A stretch of DNA of 35,762 nucleotides, from contig CAZSVE010000026.1 in NCBI GenBank assembly GCA_964610175.1, forward strand, positions 1-35,762, read 5' to 3'. Source of the DNA: CAZSVE01 sp964610175. GTDB taxonomy: Bacteria; Pseudomonadota; Gammaproteobacteria; HK1. A model generated the notes under the pieces. It worked only from the letters and a program-made list of their open reading frames with translations, was not told the DNA's origin and did no database searches. Each line of letters begins with the position of its first letter. Position 1 is the first letter of the stretch. This document shows positions 24,591-33,636 of the stretch, piece by piece. The position numbers and the translations under genes were made by a program.

Positions 24591-26687
24591 TCACCCACGC
24601 GTCGTCTCGCCAAGTGCCTTCTCAAGCGCGTCGAATTCCGTAATCGGTCCACAGCACTGATGACCCTCGCAGAGATATGCCACGATATCCCCCTGAGAAG
24701 TACGTTCCTGCAAGGCCATAGGAAGGGTACCCACGTTCGCTGGAATAGCGAAGGTAACACGTTGCGGCGAATAGTCCCGCTGACAGCGTTCCAACCACTT
24801 GTCAAGATATTCACCTCTTCCACGCAACAGGATTACCTGGATAGGCAGAAGGTATTCCTGTATGCTGGATAGTAATGTCCCATGGGCGTGAGGAAATTGG
24901 TTGATGGAAGACCAACCAACCCGGAGGATTCTCTCCGCCGATTGCAAATAACGAATATCGCCAAGCAAATACCCCAAACGGGTAAATACCCGTACCGCAA
25001 TACCATTTCCCGCAGGCAGTGCCTCGTCCATCATGGGTTTGGGACGATAAATCAATGATTCATGATCGTTTGCCGTAAAATAGAAACCACCGACATCGGT
25101 GTCTTCGAATTGTGCCAACACCACTTCGGCGAGTTGACAAGCAAAATCGAGATCCTCGTTTCGCCACCGGCTCTGAAGTAACGCCAAAACAGCATCGATC
25201 ATAAAGACGTAATCGTCGAGATAAGCAGATAGGTGCGCTCGCCCATCCTTGTAGGTGGCCAAGAGACGGCCATCGCGCCATAGCCTTTCGCGGATAAAGG
25301 CCAATGCTCTGTCGGCGGATCGGATGAATCGAGCCTCTTTCAAAATCCGCCCGGCATCGGCCATCCCTTTAATCATGATCCCATTCCAAGCGGTCAATAT
25401 CTTTTCGTCACGATAAGGATGAACCCGTCGCTCTCGGGCCACAAACAGTTTGGCGCGGGCTTGGGCAAGCAATCGACCAACGGTTACTTCGTCCAGATCA
25501 AGGCTGCGGGTTAGCTGTTCGGCATTGACAACGACATGCAAATGCCAACCCTTCCCCCCGAAATTGGGTGGACGATCAAGACCGAAACGGTGGCAAACGA
25601 CACGGTATTCGTCTTTCGTAAGTAATTTTCGTACTTCTTCGGTGGACCAAACGTAGAATTTTCCTTCCTCGCCCTCGGAATCGGCATCCAGAGCCGAATA
25701 ATAGCCACCTTCGGGGGACTGCATCTCTCGAATAACCCAATCTCCCGTATCGAAAGCTACCCGTTGGAATAGTGGGTTTCGGGTAATTAGCCACGTATCC
25801 GCATAAAGGGTCAATAATAAACCATTGTCGTAAAGCATTTTTTCGAAGTGCGGGATCATCCAGCCCGCATCCACCGAATAGCGATAAAATCCACCGCCAA
25901 TCTGGTCGTAGATCCCGCCATTGGCCATTTTGCCAAGGGTAAAGGCAGCAGCCATGGCCAGATTCTTCTCATCAGAAGCAATTCCTTCAGTAGTGATGGC
26001 AGGCAATCCATGATAGCGCAATAAATAGTCGATATTCGTGGGATGAGGAAACTTGGGGGCATCTCCAAAGCCACCATTTTGTCGATCGAATTCATTGCTC
26101 AGTTGCTTTTTCGCCTCATCAAGCGGCTTGGATGTAATGTGTTCATCGGGAAGTGTATCTGGCACCAGGTGCTGCAGCGCCTCTCGAACGGAACGGTTCT
26201 GATCTCTTATGTCGCGGCGCCTATCCCGATAGGCATCGGCAACGCTCTGCAGGATCTGCGAGAAGGCGGGCATACCGTGACGCGGTTGGTTGGGGAAATA
26301 GGTCCCGCCGAAAAACGGCGTGTGATCATCAGGGGCAAGGAACATGGTCAGTGGCCAACCACCGGGCCGTTGGGTAAGAAATTGATGGGCCAATTGATAG
26401 ATTTTGTCCAGATCCGGTCGTTCTTCACGATCCACTTTAATGTTGATGAAGAGTTTATTCATCAACTCCGCCGTTGACTCGTCATCGAAGGATTCATGTG
26501 CCATCACATGACACCAGTGACAGGAAGAATAACCGATGGACAGCAAAATGGGTTTATCTTCCCGGCGAGCTTCTTTCAACGCGGCTTCGTTCCAGGGATG
26601 CCATGCCACCGGGTTTCTGGCATGTTGGAGAAGATACGGACTGGTTTCGCCTACCAAGGCATTCTGGGGATTAGTCTTACAGGACAT
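24591..26687 (-). CDS. YyaL/SSP411-type thioredoxin-fold protein with glycosidase-like domain
   Basis: The 698-residue protein belongs to the DUF255 family (YyaL in Bacillus, spermatogenesis-associated protein 20 in animals). The N-terminal thioredoxin-like domain starts with the family block NALVGETSPYLLQHARNPV and has CHWC at 56-59 and KVDREERPD. The rest is an alpha/alpha-barrel domain like N-acylglucosamine 2-epimerases (GGFYRYSVDAGWMIPHFEKMLYDN; YYSALDADSEGEEGKFYVW; LTAWNGIMIKGMADAG). The biochemical role is not settled; a redox or sugar-related activity in the cytoplasm has been suggested. No export signal is visible. Length is normal for the family. It lies between repeat-bearing gaps, so is probably monocistronic. 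Confidence 0.93.
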   Translation of the reverse strand: MSCKTNPQNALVGETSPYLLQHARNPVAWHPWNEAALKEARREDKPILLSIGYSSCHWCHVMAHESFDDESTAELMNKLFINIKVDREERPDLDKIYQLAHQFLTQRPGGWPLTMFLAPDDHTPFFGGTYFPNQPRHGMPAFSQILQSVADAYRDRRRDIRDQNRSVREALQHLVPDTLPDEHITSKPLDEAKKQLSNEFDRQNGGFGDAPKFPHPTNIDYLLRYHGLPAITTEGIASDEKNLAMAAAFTLGKMANGGIYDQIGGGFYRYSVDAGWMIPHFEKMLYDNGLLLTLYADTWLITRNPLFQRVAFDTGDWVIREMQSPEGGYYSALDADSEGEEGKFYVWSTEEVRKLLTKDEYRVVCHRFGLDRPPNFGGKGWHLHVVVNAEQLTRSLDLDEVTVGRLLAQARAKLFVARERRVHPYRDEKILTAWNGIMIKGMADAGRILKEARFIRSADRALAFIRERLWRDGRLLATYKDGRAHLSAYLDDYVFMIDAVLALLQSRWRNEDLDFACQLAEVVLAQFEDTDVGGFYFTANDHESLIYRPKPMMDEALPAGNGIAVRVFTRLGYLLGDIRYLQSAERILRVGWSSINQFPHAHGTLLSSIQEYLLPIQVILLRGRGEYLDKWLERCQRDYSPQRVTFAIPANVGTLPMALQERTSQGDIVAYLCEGHQCCGPITEFDALEKALGETTRG

Positions 26688-27132
26688 GACTCATTAGAGC
26701 AGTTAGTAGATACAGGATTCCAGACCAAAGCACCGAAAGCTTATGGTCAAAAACAACGCGCTTCAGTCGGATAAGACACTTAAGCGGGATGGACTCCCAT
26801 TGCCATAGAATAGAAATTCCCCGTCACCTTCCTAGAAGGGAAAAGAGTTCGATAAATTCGAAAACGTGGCTATGGTTGACAAAAAACGCCCTTTGCCTCT
26901 ATCTGAAAGGGATTTTGCAGTCAACAATCATGAAATCGAGAGTGCTATTAAGATAGCGGAATGCGACGTACAGCAATATTACACCATACCTGAATCATCA
27001 AGGACGTCTATTCCCCCACCCCTAGGAGGATCTTGTATTTTCACGGCAAAAAATCACGTTGCACGCCAATCCATCACTCTCAACGATAAAAGAGAAAGTA
27101 AGATATGGTTCCACTCCGCACAGTAGTTCTTT
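26688..27132. other. Intergenic region with one doubtful frame
   Basis: A plus-strand GTG-started frame (26866-27126, 86 codons) encodes a hydrophilic peptide I do not recognise, with no near ribosome site. I do not accept it as a gene without support. Otherwise the gap shows nothing distinctive. Confidence 0.4.
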
Positions 27133-29238
27133 TCATGGCAACATTTCCAATGGAAGAGCAAAAACGGAGTCTCCATCAATAGAGCCGCCATCAAGAGATA
27201 TCCATAAATCGGTGTGATCGTGTAAGGCTTTGTAATAGTTGATTCGATTTTCGAGTTTATCAATAAACGCGAGTTGCTGTTTCGCTGGCCATACCTCCCA
27301 TGTTTCGAGAGAGAGATCCATGATTTCGCCGGTATAAGGGAGATCTTCCATGTACTCCCGCATATAACCGAGATCCGCCAAGTTGCTTCCCGTTCCACTT
27401 GTCGCAATCGTGCTCTCCCCGATTTCATCGGGAGTACGCCGCAGGCTAACAGCAAGGCTCTTCAAATCATTCAAAAAGTTGCGAGGAGAGAGTAATCCTT
27501 CCTCAGCAGTATTTAGAACTTGACGCAAAACATGCTGAAGATCACTGAGCTGATTCCGGGTAAGCAATACACGCACATCCAACGTAACACGTTCGGGATC
27601 CAAGAAATCATGATCGAGCAGCCAAGCGTCAAACACTATAGGAATTTGTCCATCTTTGTGTTTACGCAGATAACGCATCCGCAACGTGTAACCCAGCTTT
27701 GCGACTTTTTCCTGCAATTCAGTCAGCGGAGAGGAAGCAAGCAGCTTTCCTTCTGTAGGCAATATTTTCTTTCCACCCAGTACATATGTCTGCTTTCGAT
27801 CTGCCGTATATACGGGCAACTCAATCCTCACTACCTCTTGAACCTGATCGGCAATTTGGTTCGCCAATGCATCCAACGCTCGACCAAACTGCGCTACATT
27901 ACCAGTCTCAACCCCATAGTAGAAACTTCCAATTCCCGGATAATGAGAAAGAATTTTATATTGCTGAGCGGCCAGCGCATGGTTGCCGACACCCGAAGGA
28001 GTCAGCAAATGTAAAACCAAGATCGCCACATCATTAGCTTTAGCAATCCGACGAAGTTCTTCAGCATCCAATCTCGTATGGCTAAGCGGATCCCGAGCAT
28101 CTCTCGCGCCGGCATCAGTAATCAACACGATATAACGAGCATCGTAACCATGCCAGCCAATAGCATCCAGTCCCAATTTAATGCCAGCGTATGCATCTTC
28201 AATAAAATCCTGACTTGAAACTTCAGCGGGTTCCAATGCATTTACCTGAGAGAAAAACCCGCTCGGATTTGCACCATCTGCAAGTGTGACATGAACCTTC
28301 GCGAGATATTCCAATCCTTCTACCGCTTGGATGCTATCGCGAAAATCTACTAAACCGAAGTTGACTTTCTCTGCAAGCCCGCCACGCTCCAAACGAGCAT
28401 ATATCTTTCGCACAGCTTCGCGTGTTCGCGCAATATAGGGCTCCATGGATAAGGTAGAGTCGATAACGAATACCACACCGGCACGATAGTCCGAGTTCTC
28501 CTTCACGGGAATTATTCCTTCCCGATTCTTTCCCTTTAAATATCGTTCTTTCGTGAACGGAACTTCTCCCTCGGAATAAATCACTGGCTCCGTATGCATT
28601 TCGGAGGCTAACGGTACCGATGTAACCTCAAGCATCAATGCTTTTTTACCACCAAGATACACATCTTCATGCCGATGAATAGGAATAAGATAAAAATCTT
28701 TCCGTAGATCCACGTGTTCTTTTGGTTGAATAGCAACGACCGGTCCCTCAGCGGACAACATACCTGCTTCCGCCCTCCTATATAGTTGCTCATAGGCGGT
28801 TAGATCCCGATCCTCGACTAGATTTCTCAAGGACTCTTTATCTCGAAACAGCAAGACCCTGTCTTGTCCCACTGGGTTCCGAAAAGCTACTGTCAAGGCC
28901 TGCTTCCATTCCACAAGATCACGTTCCGGAACCCAACCATGTATATCACCATGTGCATCGATCCCTACCTCAACCCATTGCACACCATTAGCGATATGGC
29001 GCGAGTAAACGTAGTAAACCGAAAATGGTATCGTTGGCTTTATATCACCTAACACACCCGGCTCTGAATGGATATTGACACCCGGCTTCGCGAGCACTCG
29101 TTGGTAAAGAGATCGCTTCCCTTCCATCAATAAAGGCTTGCGTACATCTGGTTGCACGGAAAAAACGAGATTCGGCATGCATACTATCGTGAATAGAAAT
29201 AGCAAAAGTATGCTCCGTATGCTTTTTATTTTTTTCAT
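27133..29238 (-). CDS. Exported SH3-like and von Willebrand factor A domain protein
   Basis: From the ATG at 29238 the 701-residue protein starts with a signal peptide (MKKIKSIRSILLLFLF...), then an SH3b-like region (about 45-115: VNIHSEPGVLGDIK ... GWVPERDLVEW), then a vWA domain from about 255 with the metal site DSTLS (260-264) and VLITDAGARD. vWA domains bind protein partners through a metal ion. The block AGVVFVIDSTLSMEPYIARTREAVRKIYARLE is close to the C-terminal vWA part of the PpkA kinases found with type VI secretion, but there is no kinase domain here. In-frame starts upstream (GTG 29274, ATG 29262) overlap the Sel1 gene. It is the third gene after oadB; function unknown. Confidence 0.8.
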   Translation of the reverse strand: MKKIKSIRSILLLFLFTIVCMPNLVFSVQPDVRKPLLMEGKRSLYQRVLAKPGVNIHSEPGVLGDIKPTIPFSVYYVYSRHIANGVQWVEVGIDAHGDIHGWVPERDLVEWKQALTVAFRNPVGQDRVLLFRDKESLRNLVEDRDLTAYEQLYRRAEAGMLSAEGPVVAIQPKEHVDLRKDFYLIPIHRHEDVYLGGKKALMLEVTSVPLASEMHTEPVIYSEGEVPFTKERYLKGKNREGIIPVKENSDYRAGVVFVIDSTLSMEPYIARTREAVRKIYARLERGGLAEKVNFGLVDFRDSIQAVEGLEYLAKVHVTLADGANPSGFFSQVNALEPAEVSSQDFIEDAYAGIKLGLDAIGWHGYDARYIVLITDAGARDARDPLSHTRLDAEELRRIAKANDVAILVLHLLTPSGVGNHALAAQQYKILSHYPGIGSFYYGVETGNVAQFGRALDALANQIADQVQEVVRIELPVYTADRKQTYVLGGKKILPTEGKLLASSPLTELQEKVAKLGYTLRMRYLRKHKDGQIPIVFDAWLLDHDFLDPERVTLDVRVLLTRNQLSDLQHVLRQVLNTAEEGLLSPRNFLNDLKSLAVSLRRTPDEIGESTIATSGTGSNLADLGYMREYMEDLPYTGEIMDLSLETWEVWPAKQQLAFIDKLENRINYYKALHDHTDLWISLDGGSIDGDSVFALPLEMLP

Positions 29239-29264
29239 GGTGGATGATATAGAGAGATGCATCC

Positions 29265-29927
29265 TTATTGCCACTGCAGAACTAACCGACTTGCCGCCAC
29301 ATCACCTTTAGCAGCGGCATCCTCCACCTGCTTTCGGAGATATTCAAGACGTTCTTGGGCAGCTTGGTTACCTCCGTCCAAGGCCCGAAGGTACCACTTG
29401 TGAGCCTGCCCCCAATCAGGTTTATCTATAATGCCGGCAAATTTTGGACCATGGTTCGGATCGTACATTGTGCCAAGCACTATCGCAGAATCAGCATGTC
29501 CTTGCCTTGCCGCGAAAAAATACATGAGATATGCGTCTACCAGCATCCCTTCGCGCTCGAATTGCCCCGCCCGACGGAACACATTATCGAGATCTATCTT
29601 TTTTCCCTCATCTCGTAGATTTTGGATCAGATCTCGCGCTTGATCACCGCCCACCACAGCAGTCGATGATGACGTGGAAGTGGGTTTTCCTGACCCACGA
29701 ACTGCCAATGGAACACGAAATGTTGCCTGCGCATCACTTTCGGCAGTTGGTGGCTTGCCGAGTTGGCGCTGATTATCACCTTTTGGTCGTGTATCTCCTA
29801 GAAAATACCAACCTATCAAGGCGACAATCATCACCAACAGCACAATCCGAATCCATTTTCTACTATTTTCCCGATGCGGTTCCAACAGCTGATGCCGCAA
29901 CTTCGCATGGTGCAAATCTACATGCAT
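29265..29927 (-). CDS. Membrane-anchored Sel1-repeat protein
   Basis: From the ATG at 29927 (GGAAG about eight bases upstream) the protein has 220 residues. A basic N-terminus is followed by one membrane span (about 26-44), a Pro/Ser/Thr-rich linker, and a helical C-terminal domain with Sel1/TPR-type repeats (DAYLMYFFAARQGHADSAIVLGTMY; WGQAHKWYLRALDGGNQAAQERL). Such repeats hold partner proteins together; the domain should be periplasmic. It starts 22 bp after the oadB stop and ends 26 bp before the ATG used for the SH3-vWA gene, so the three are almost certainly one transcript. Confidence 0.8.
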   Translation of the reverse strand: MHVDLHHAKLRHQLLEPHRENSRKWIRIVLLVMIVALIGWYFLGDTRPKGDNQRQLGKPPTAESDAQATFRVPLAVRGSGKPTSTSSSTAVVGGDQARDLIQNLRDEGKKIDLDNVFRRAGQFEREGMLVDAYLMYFFAARQGHADSAIVLGTMYDPNHGPKFAGIIDKPDWGQAHKWYLRALDGGNQAAQERLEYLRKQVEDAAAKGDVAASRLVLQWQ

Positions 29928-29949
29928 GGATGGAGCTTCCAATCAGTGA

Positions 29950-31179
29950 TCACTTCAGTTGGGATATAAAAATGCTTGCAAAAATCGCGGAGGTAATCAC
30001 GCCGCTAATGCTAGCCCCTAATGCATGGGGAAGCACGATGATATCAGGATTTTCCGCAGCTACCATTTTTTGTGCAACTTTAGCTGTGGTTGGAACACAG
30101 CTAACACCGGCGATACCGATAACCGGATTATATTTTTTGCCACTCCAGAAATAGAGCACGTAACCACCAAGCAAGCCACCAATCCCTGATATGGTAAGTG
30201 CACCGATACCCAATAACAGCAGCTTTAAAACAACTGGATCGAGTAGCGTGTTAGCTTCACACAAAACACCTAATAGCAATCCCAAGAAGAACGTTGCGCC
30301 ATAGAGCACCGGACCACCAAAGGTTTCCGCAAAATGGCCCAGATCACTCTCACGAATAACGACACCCAGAAATAGAGAGAGAAACAGCGGTGCAGCCACA
30401 GGGAATAATAGGGACAGCACGGTGCACGCAATCACCGCAAATACGACTTTGTCACCAGAACTGATTTCAGGCACCTTCTCAACCGGCATTTCCAAGGCTC
30501 GAATCCGCTGTGGAACCAAAAACCGAATTAAATAAGGATAACCACCATAAGTAAGCCCAAGATACAGATAAGCCACGACTGTAATTGGGATGAATAAATT
30601 CTTAGCCAAAATCAGGGACGTAAATAATATCATGGGGCCATCAGCACCCCCAATGGTAGCCGTCGCCCCCGCTTCGGCTGGTGTTAGGCCAGCAGCCACC
30701 CCGATGGGGAAAATCACGACGGTGCCAAGTTCAGCGCACAAGGCAATAAACATGCTTTGAAACGGCCTGGCCATTACGAAACCCACATCCAATAACACAC
30801 CGACTCCCATTAAGACAAGGCATGCGATGAGACCGTTGCTGAAGGTAAGCGTATAGATAGGTTGTAACCAATCGATTTGTAACCAAGTCATCAAATCGTC
30901 GGTTTTTTCCACAAGTGGGTTTAGAAATAATGTTCCCTGAGTACCTGCAACAATACCTCCAGTATCCTCTTCCCAAATTAGTACAGCAGCGTTGATGGTA
31001 GCCATCCCAAGCCCCATGGGTACCATAATCAGTGCTTCTAATATTCCTTTGCGCGCCAAGTAAATAAGCACAAAACCCAGAAAGATGAGAAATACCCGCA
31101 TTAGAGCGATACGTGGCTCTTCCTGGAAATTCTGGAGCAAAGTAGCAAGCCCCTGAAAAAGATCGATGTTAAATTCCAT
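29950..31179 (-). CDS. oadB: Na+-pumping decarboxylase beta subunit (OadB/MmdB/GcdB)
   Basis: The 409-residue membrane protein matches the beta subunit of sodium-pumping carboxylic acid decarboxylases. The block TIGGADGPMILFTS contains the aspartate (Asp180 here) equivalent to the essential Na+-site residue of Klebsiella OadB, and the C-terminal NPVIGIAGVSCVPTTAKVAQ block holds the second ion-site region. It decarboxylates carboxybiotin and exports Na+. Beta subunits of oxaloacetate, methylmalonyl-CoA and glutaconyl-CoA decarboxylases cannot be told apart by sequence alone; the substrate is set by the alpha subunit, absent here. A 495-bp gap separates it from the biotin carrier gene upstream; AAAGGG precedes the ATG. 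Confidence 0.93.
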   Translation of the reverse strand: MEFNIDLFQGLATLLQNFQEEPRIALMRVFLIFLGFVLIYLARKGILEALIMVPMGLGMATINAAVLIWEEDTGGIVAGTQGTLFLNPLVEKTDDLMTWLQIDWLQPIYTLTFSNGLIACLVLMGVGVLLDVGFVMARPFQSMFIALCAELGTVVIFPIGVAAGLTPAEAGATATIGGADGPMILFTSLILAKNLFIPITVVAYLYLGLTYGGYPYLIRFLVPQRIRALEMPVEKVPEISSGDKVVFAVIACTVLSLLFPVAAPLFLSLFLGVVIRESDLGHFAETFGGPVLYGATFFLGLLLGVLCEANTLLDPVVLKLLLLGIGALTISGIGGLLGGYVLYFWSGKKYNPVIGIAGVSCVPTTAKVAQKMVAAENPDIIVLPHALGASISGVITSAIFASIFISQLK

Positions 31180-31674
31180 GATGCCAACCCTTTCTAGGTT
31201 TTGTTACCGTGGATATCCGCGGTGAATTTGAAGAATCTTGCTACCCGACTAGAGATCCCACGCGAAATTAACGATAAACTCCGCTCGGCAGCGACTACGA
31301 ATAGCTTACCTACGAGTTTGAATGAAAAGTCAAAATACTCGAATCAAATAATGCCAAAGTGTCATTCAGTATTTTCCCGGGATGGAAATTTTGAGCGGGA
31401 ACAACATTCGGTTCGACTTATACACAAAAACGCAAAACTCTTAGCCAGGAAAACCACAAATACACTTTTAGAAATCTAGGGATAAAATGACTTCTCACCC
31501 AGACCTTACCCTATTTAGTGGTAACAGCTTTCCCTCAACAAAATACAGGTAAAACCCAGATCAATATGGATTCCAAGAGCATATTCGACTTTCAATGAGC
31601 CACACTATTTACGCTAAAATCCTGATAACTCCAGCATGAAAAACCCTGAAACCCATATTGAACCTAAAGTTTCA
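31180..31674. other. Long gap between biotin carrier and oadB
   Basis: Subunit genes of these decarboxylases usually abut, but here 495 bp intervene. I find no gene, no repeat A copy and no clear terminator; a TCCCGGGA palindrome sits at about 31375-31382. A plus-strand frame at 31201-31479 gives a basic peptide I do not recognise and reject. Confidence 0.55.
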
Positions 31675-32073
31675 TCAACGAATGGTAAGTAAAACCTGTC
31701 CAGCCGTAACACCATCACCAGGTTTTACAGCAATATTGGTAACACTACCTGATTTATGCGCCGTAACTTTGGTCTTCATCTTCATGGCTTCAATGACAAC
31801 AACGACATCTCCCGCTTTGACCTGCTGACCAACACCAACTTCAACCGATACTACTATACCAGCTAGCGGACTCGCCTTATCGTCCGCACCTGCCCCCGCT
31901 CCAGTAGCCACCGCCGGAGCGGCCGCCGCCGAAGCTTCGGGTGCCGCTACTGAAGCCAGAGGTACAGCCATGTCCCCAGGCGCGGGGATCGTCATACCGC
32001 TACCCGGACTCAGATCTTCAACCGTAACGTTGTAGGACTTGCCATCAACCGTAATCTTAAATTTTTTTTCCAT
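31675..32073 (-). CDS. Biotin carboxyl carrier subunit of Na+ decarboxylase
   Basis: The 132-residue protein has an N-terminal KKFKITVDGKSYNVTVED domain, an Ala/Pro-rich linker (about 40-65), and a biotinyl domain with EAMKMKT, where Lys98 should carry biotin. It matches the free biotin carriers of methylmalonyl-CoA/glutaconyl-CoA type decarboxylases (MmdC/GcdC) and the C-terminal domain of OadA. It moves the carboxyl group from the alpha subunit to the beta subunit. GAGGA lies about ten bases before the ATG. It is 77 bp after the gamma/delta subunit gene. Confidence 0.9.
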   Translation of the reverse strand: MEKKFKITVDGKSYNVTVEDLSPGSGMTIPAPGDMAVPLASVAAPEASAAAAPAVATGAGAGADDKASPLAGIVVSVEVGVGQQVKAGDVVVVIEAMKMKTKVTAHKSGSVTNIAVKPGDGVTAGQVLLTIR

Positions 32074-32150
32074 GGGATTCGGTTCCTCTTTGACGATAAG
32101 GATTTAGAAATTTAGTAATGCGATGCACTCCATACAAGATTTATAAAACT

Positions 32151-32489
32151 TTATTTTGACTTCGAGTCCCATCGCTTCGGGTTATGTCCCACCGCATGGG
32201 ATGTATGATGCGTAAACAGGCTTTGAGCAGCCCAACCCCGGCCTCGATCCGTAGGCTCGATATGCACAATTCGATAAGGTCCAACCATAGCCCAAACCGC
32301 CGCAGTAACTGCAGCAACGTGACCATCATCATCTTCATCCGCTACGATGGAGCCGGCCGCCGCAGGCACCGAAGATCCCTTCCCCAATTTAGAGAGTGTA
32401 CTAACAACGCCGCGAATCATGATGGCAACGAGTAATGAGATCATAATCGCCAATGCGTACACTTGTATCGATAAAAGTGCTTCTCCCAT
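32151..32489 (-). CDS. oadG: Na+ decarboxylase gamma/delta subunit (OadG family)
   Basis: The 112-residue protein has one N-terminal membrane span (about 8-28), an Ser/Ala-rich linker, and a C-terminal tail with HVAAVTAAVWAMVGPYRIVHIEP and a His-rich end, as in OadG and MmdD. These subunits anchor the carboxyltransferase and biotin carrier to the beta subunit. GGAGG lies eight bases before the ATG. The gene order gamma/delta - biotin carrier - beta fits the family, though the alpha subunit is missing from this window. It follows yciK by 42 bp, so it could share that gene's transcript. Confidence 0.82.
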   Translation of the reverse strand: MGEALLSIQVYALAIMISLLVAIMIRGVVSTLSKLGKGSSVPAAAGSIVADEDDDGHVAAVTAAVWAMVGPYRIVHIEPTDRGRGWAAQSLFTHHTSHAVGHNPKRWDSKSK

Positions 32490-32531
32490 TCGCTTATCCT
32501 CCGTAGCAGATATTGATTTTACTGGATACGA

Positions 32532-33302
32532 TTAGCTTGTCACAACGACGCCGTTTAGGGAACGGCTATCCCGCCCCATAAGAAACAAGTAAGCAGACAT
32601 TTTTTCTTCCGGCCTTGGAAGAGTCATTGAATCCTCCGCAGGGTAGGCAACGCTCCGAAGCCACGTGCGTACCACACCAGGATCAACTCCATTGACGCGC
32701 AAATGTGGTTCGGCTTCTAACTCATCGGCAAGAATTTGAATGAGCCCCTCGATAGCAAATTTGGAAGCCCCATAAGCACCCCAATAGGCCCGCCCCTTTC
32801 GGCCAACATCCGCCGAAGTAAAGACGATAGAGGCATCCTCAGCACGTTTCAGCAATGGAAAGCATGCTCGAGTCAACAGGAAGGGGGCATGCAGATTCAC
32901 TTGCATGACCTTTGCCCATTGCATTACATCGTAGTATTGAATAGGACTTGGTATACCAAGTTCAGCCCCGGCATGCAACAAACCATCGAGTCGACCGAAC
33001 TCACTGTCCACCCGATCCGCCAATTCCTCGTAGTGAACGGGTGTAGCCCCTACAAGACTTATAGGATAGATAGCAGGCTCCGGGGCACCTATTTGCAAGA
33101 TATCGTCATAGAGGGCTTCAAGCGCTGGTACGTCATGGTCGAGAAGCACAACAGTAGCACCATGAAAAGCGAATGCACGAGCAGCCGCGCTCCCGAGATC
33201 GGCGGCGGCACCGGTAACCAAAACGATACGCGCAGCAAGAAGATCCTTTTTCGGTGCATAGTTCTCCGCGACCAAAGAACAATTATCGTGGGACTCGATC
33301 AT
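32532..33302 (-). CDS. yciK: YciK-type short-chain dehydrogenase/reductase
   Basis: From the ATG at 33302 the protein has 256 residues (in-frame starts further upstream to 33419 extend beyond the usual YciK start). The Rossmann motif reads TGAAADLG, with leucine where most SDRs have isoleucine, and the catalytic YxxxK is present in AYGASKFA with S before it. The NAAELGI-type segment is HAGAELGI. YciK is an oxidoreductase of unknown substrate found beside mupP and ubiG in Pseudomonas and relatives, the same trio seen here. No clear ribosome site decides the start. Confidence 0.85.
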   Translation of the reverse strand: MIESHDNCSLVAENYAPKKDLLAARIVLVTGAAADLGSAAARAFAFHGATVVLLDHDVPALEALYDDILQIGAPEPAIYPISLVGATPVHYEELADRVDSEFGRLDGLLHAGAELGIPSPIQYYDVMQWAKVMQVNLHAPFLLTRACFPLLKRAEDASIVFTSADVGRKGRAYWGAYGASKFAIEGLIQILADELEAEPHLRVNGVDPGVVRTWLRSVAYPAEDSMTLPRPEEKMSAYLFLMGRDSRSLNGVVVTS

Positions 33303-33433
33303 TACTACTATCGCTGTCATGGTAGAACCGGGTTTTTCGTGGAAACCTCCACCTGGATCAATCGGAGCCCGATACTTTAATTCCAATACCAATCCCAACA
33401 CCGGAAAAACCCAAATCAATAAAGATAATTCGG

Positions 33434-33560
33434 GGAATCTGGATCCTCGAAAAACACCCGTACTTTAACGAATGCCATCGCTACCAACATGCCCGTTCGC
33501 AGAAGCGATCCAAGAAATCAGAGTCCAATCTTAGCATTCAAGATCATCGGAAACCAATTT
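33434..33560. repeat. Possible degenerate repeat B copy between yciK and mupP
   Basis: 'CTGGATCCTCGAAAAACACC' followed by a CTTTA matches 7506-7540 ('ACTGGATTCTTGAAAAACGC'), and 'ATTCAAGATCATCGG' near 33538 resembles the repeat's right end. This is the weakest copy and could be chance. It overlaps the sequence encoding possible N-terminal extensions of yciK at most marginally. Confidence 0.25.
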
Positions 33561-33567
33561 AACCACC

Positions 33568-33594
33568 GTGGTGAACAGTACAGCTTTTCACCAC
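33568..33594. other. Hairpin between mupP and yciK
   Basis: GTGGTGAA (33568-33575) pairs perfectly with TTCACCAC (33587-33594) across an 11-base loop, 43 bases downstream of the mupP stop. No T-run follows on the minus strand, so it is not a typical terminator; it could be an RNA stability element. Confidence 0.4.
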
Positions 33595-33636
33595 CCCGTA
33601 CACTATGCTACGGATATATAACCATTTTTAATAGCG

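Noticed and set aside
26866..27126. Plus-strand frame of 86 codons between the vWA and YyaL-type genes
   Set aside because: GTG start with no near ribosome site and no recognised family. It is kept only as a remark in the intergenic entry.
29531..30154. Plus-strand frame of 207 codons across the Sel1 gene and the end of oadB
   Set aside because: Antisense to two genes with clear domain matches; a shadow.
31201..31479. Plus-strand frame of 92 codons in the gap before oadB
   Set aside because: No ribosome site, unfamiliar basic product, and opposite to all neighbouring genes; probably chance.
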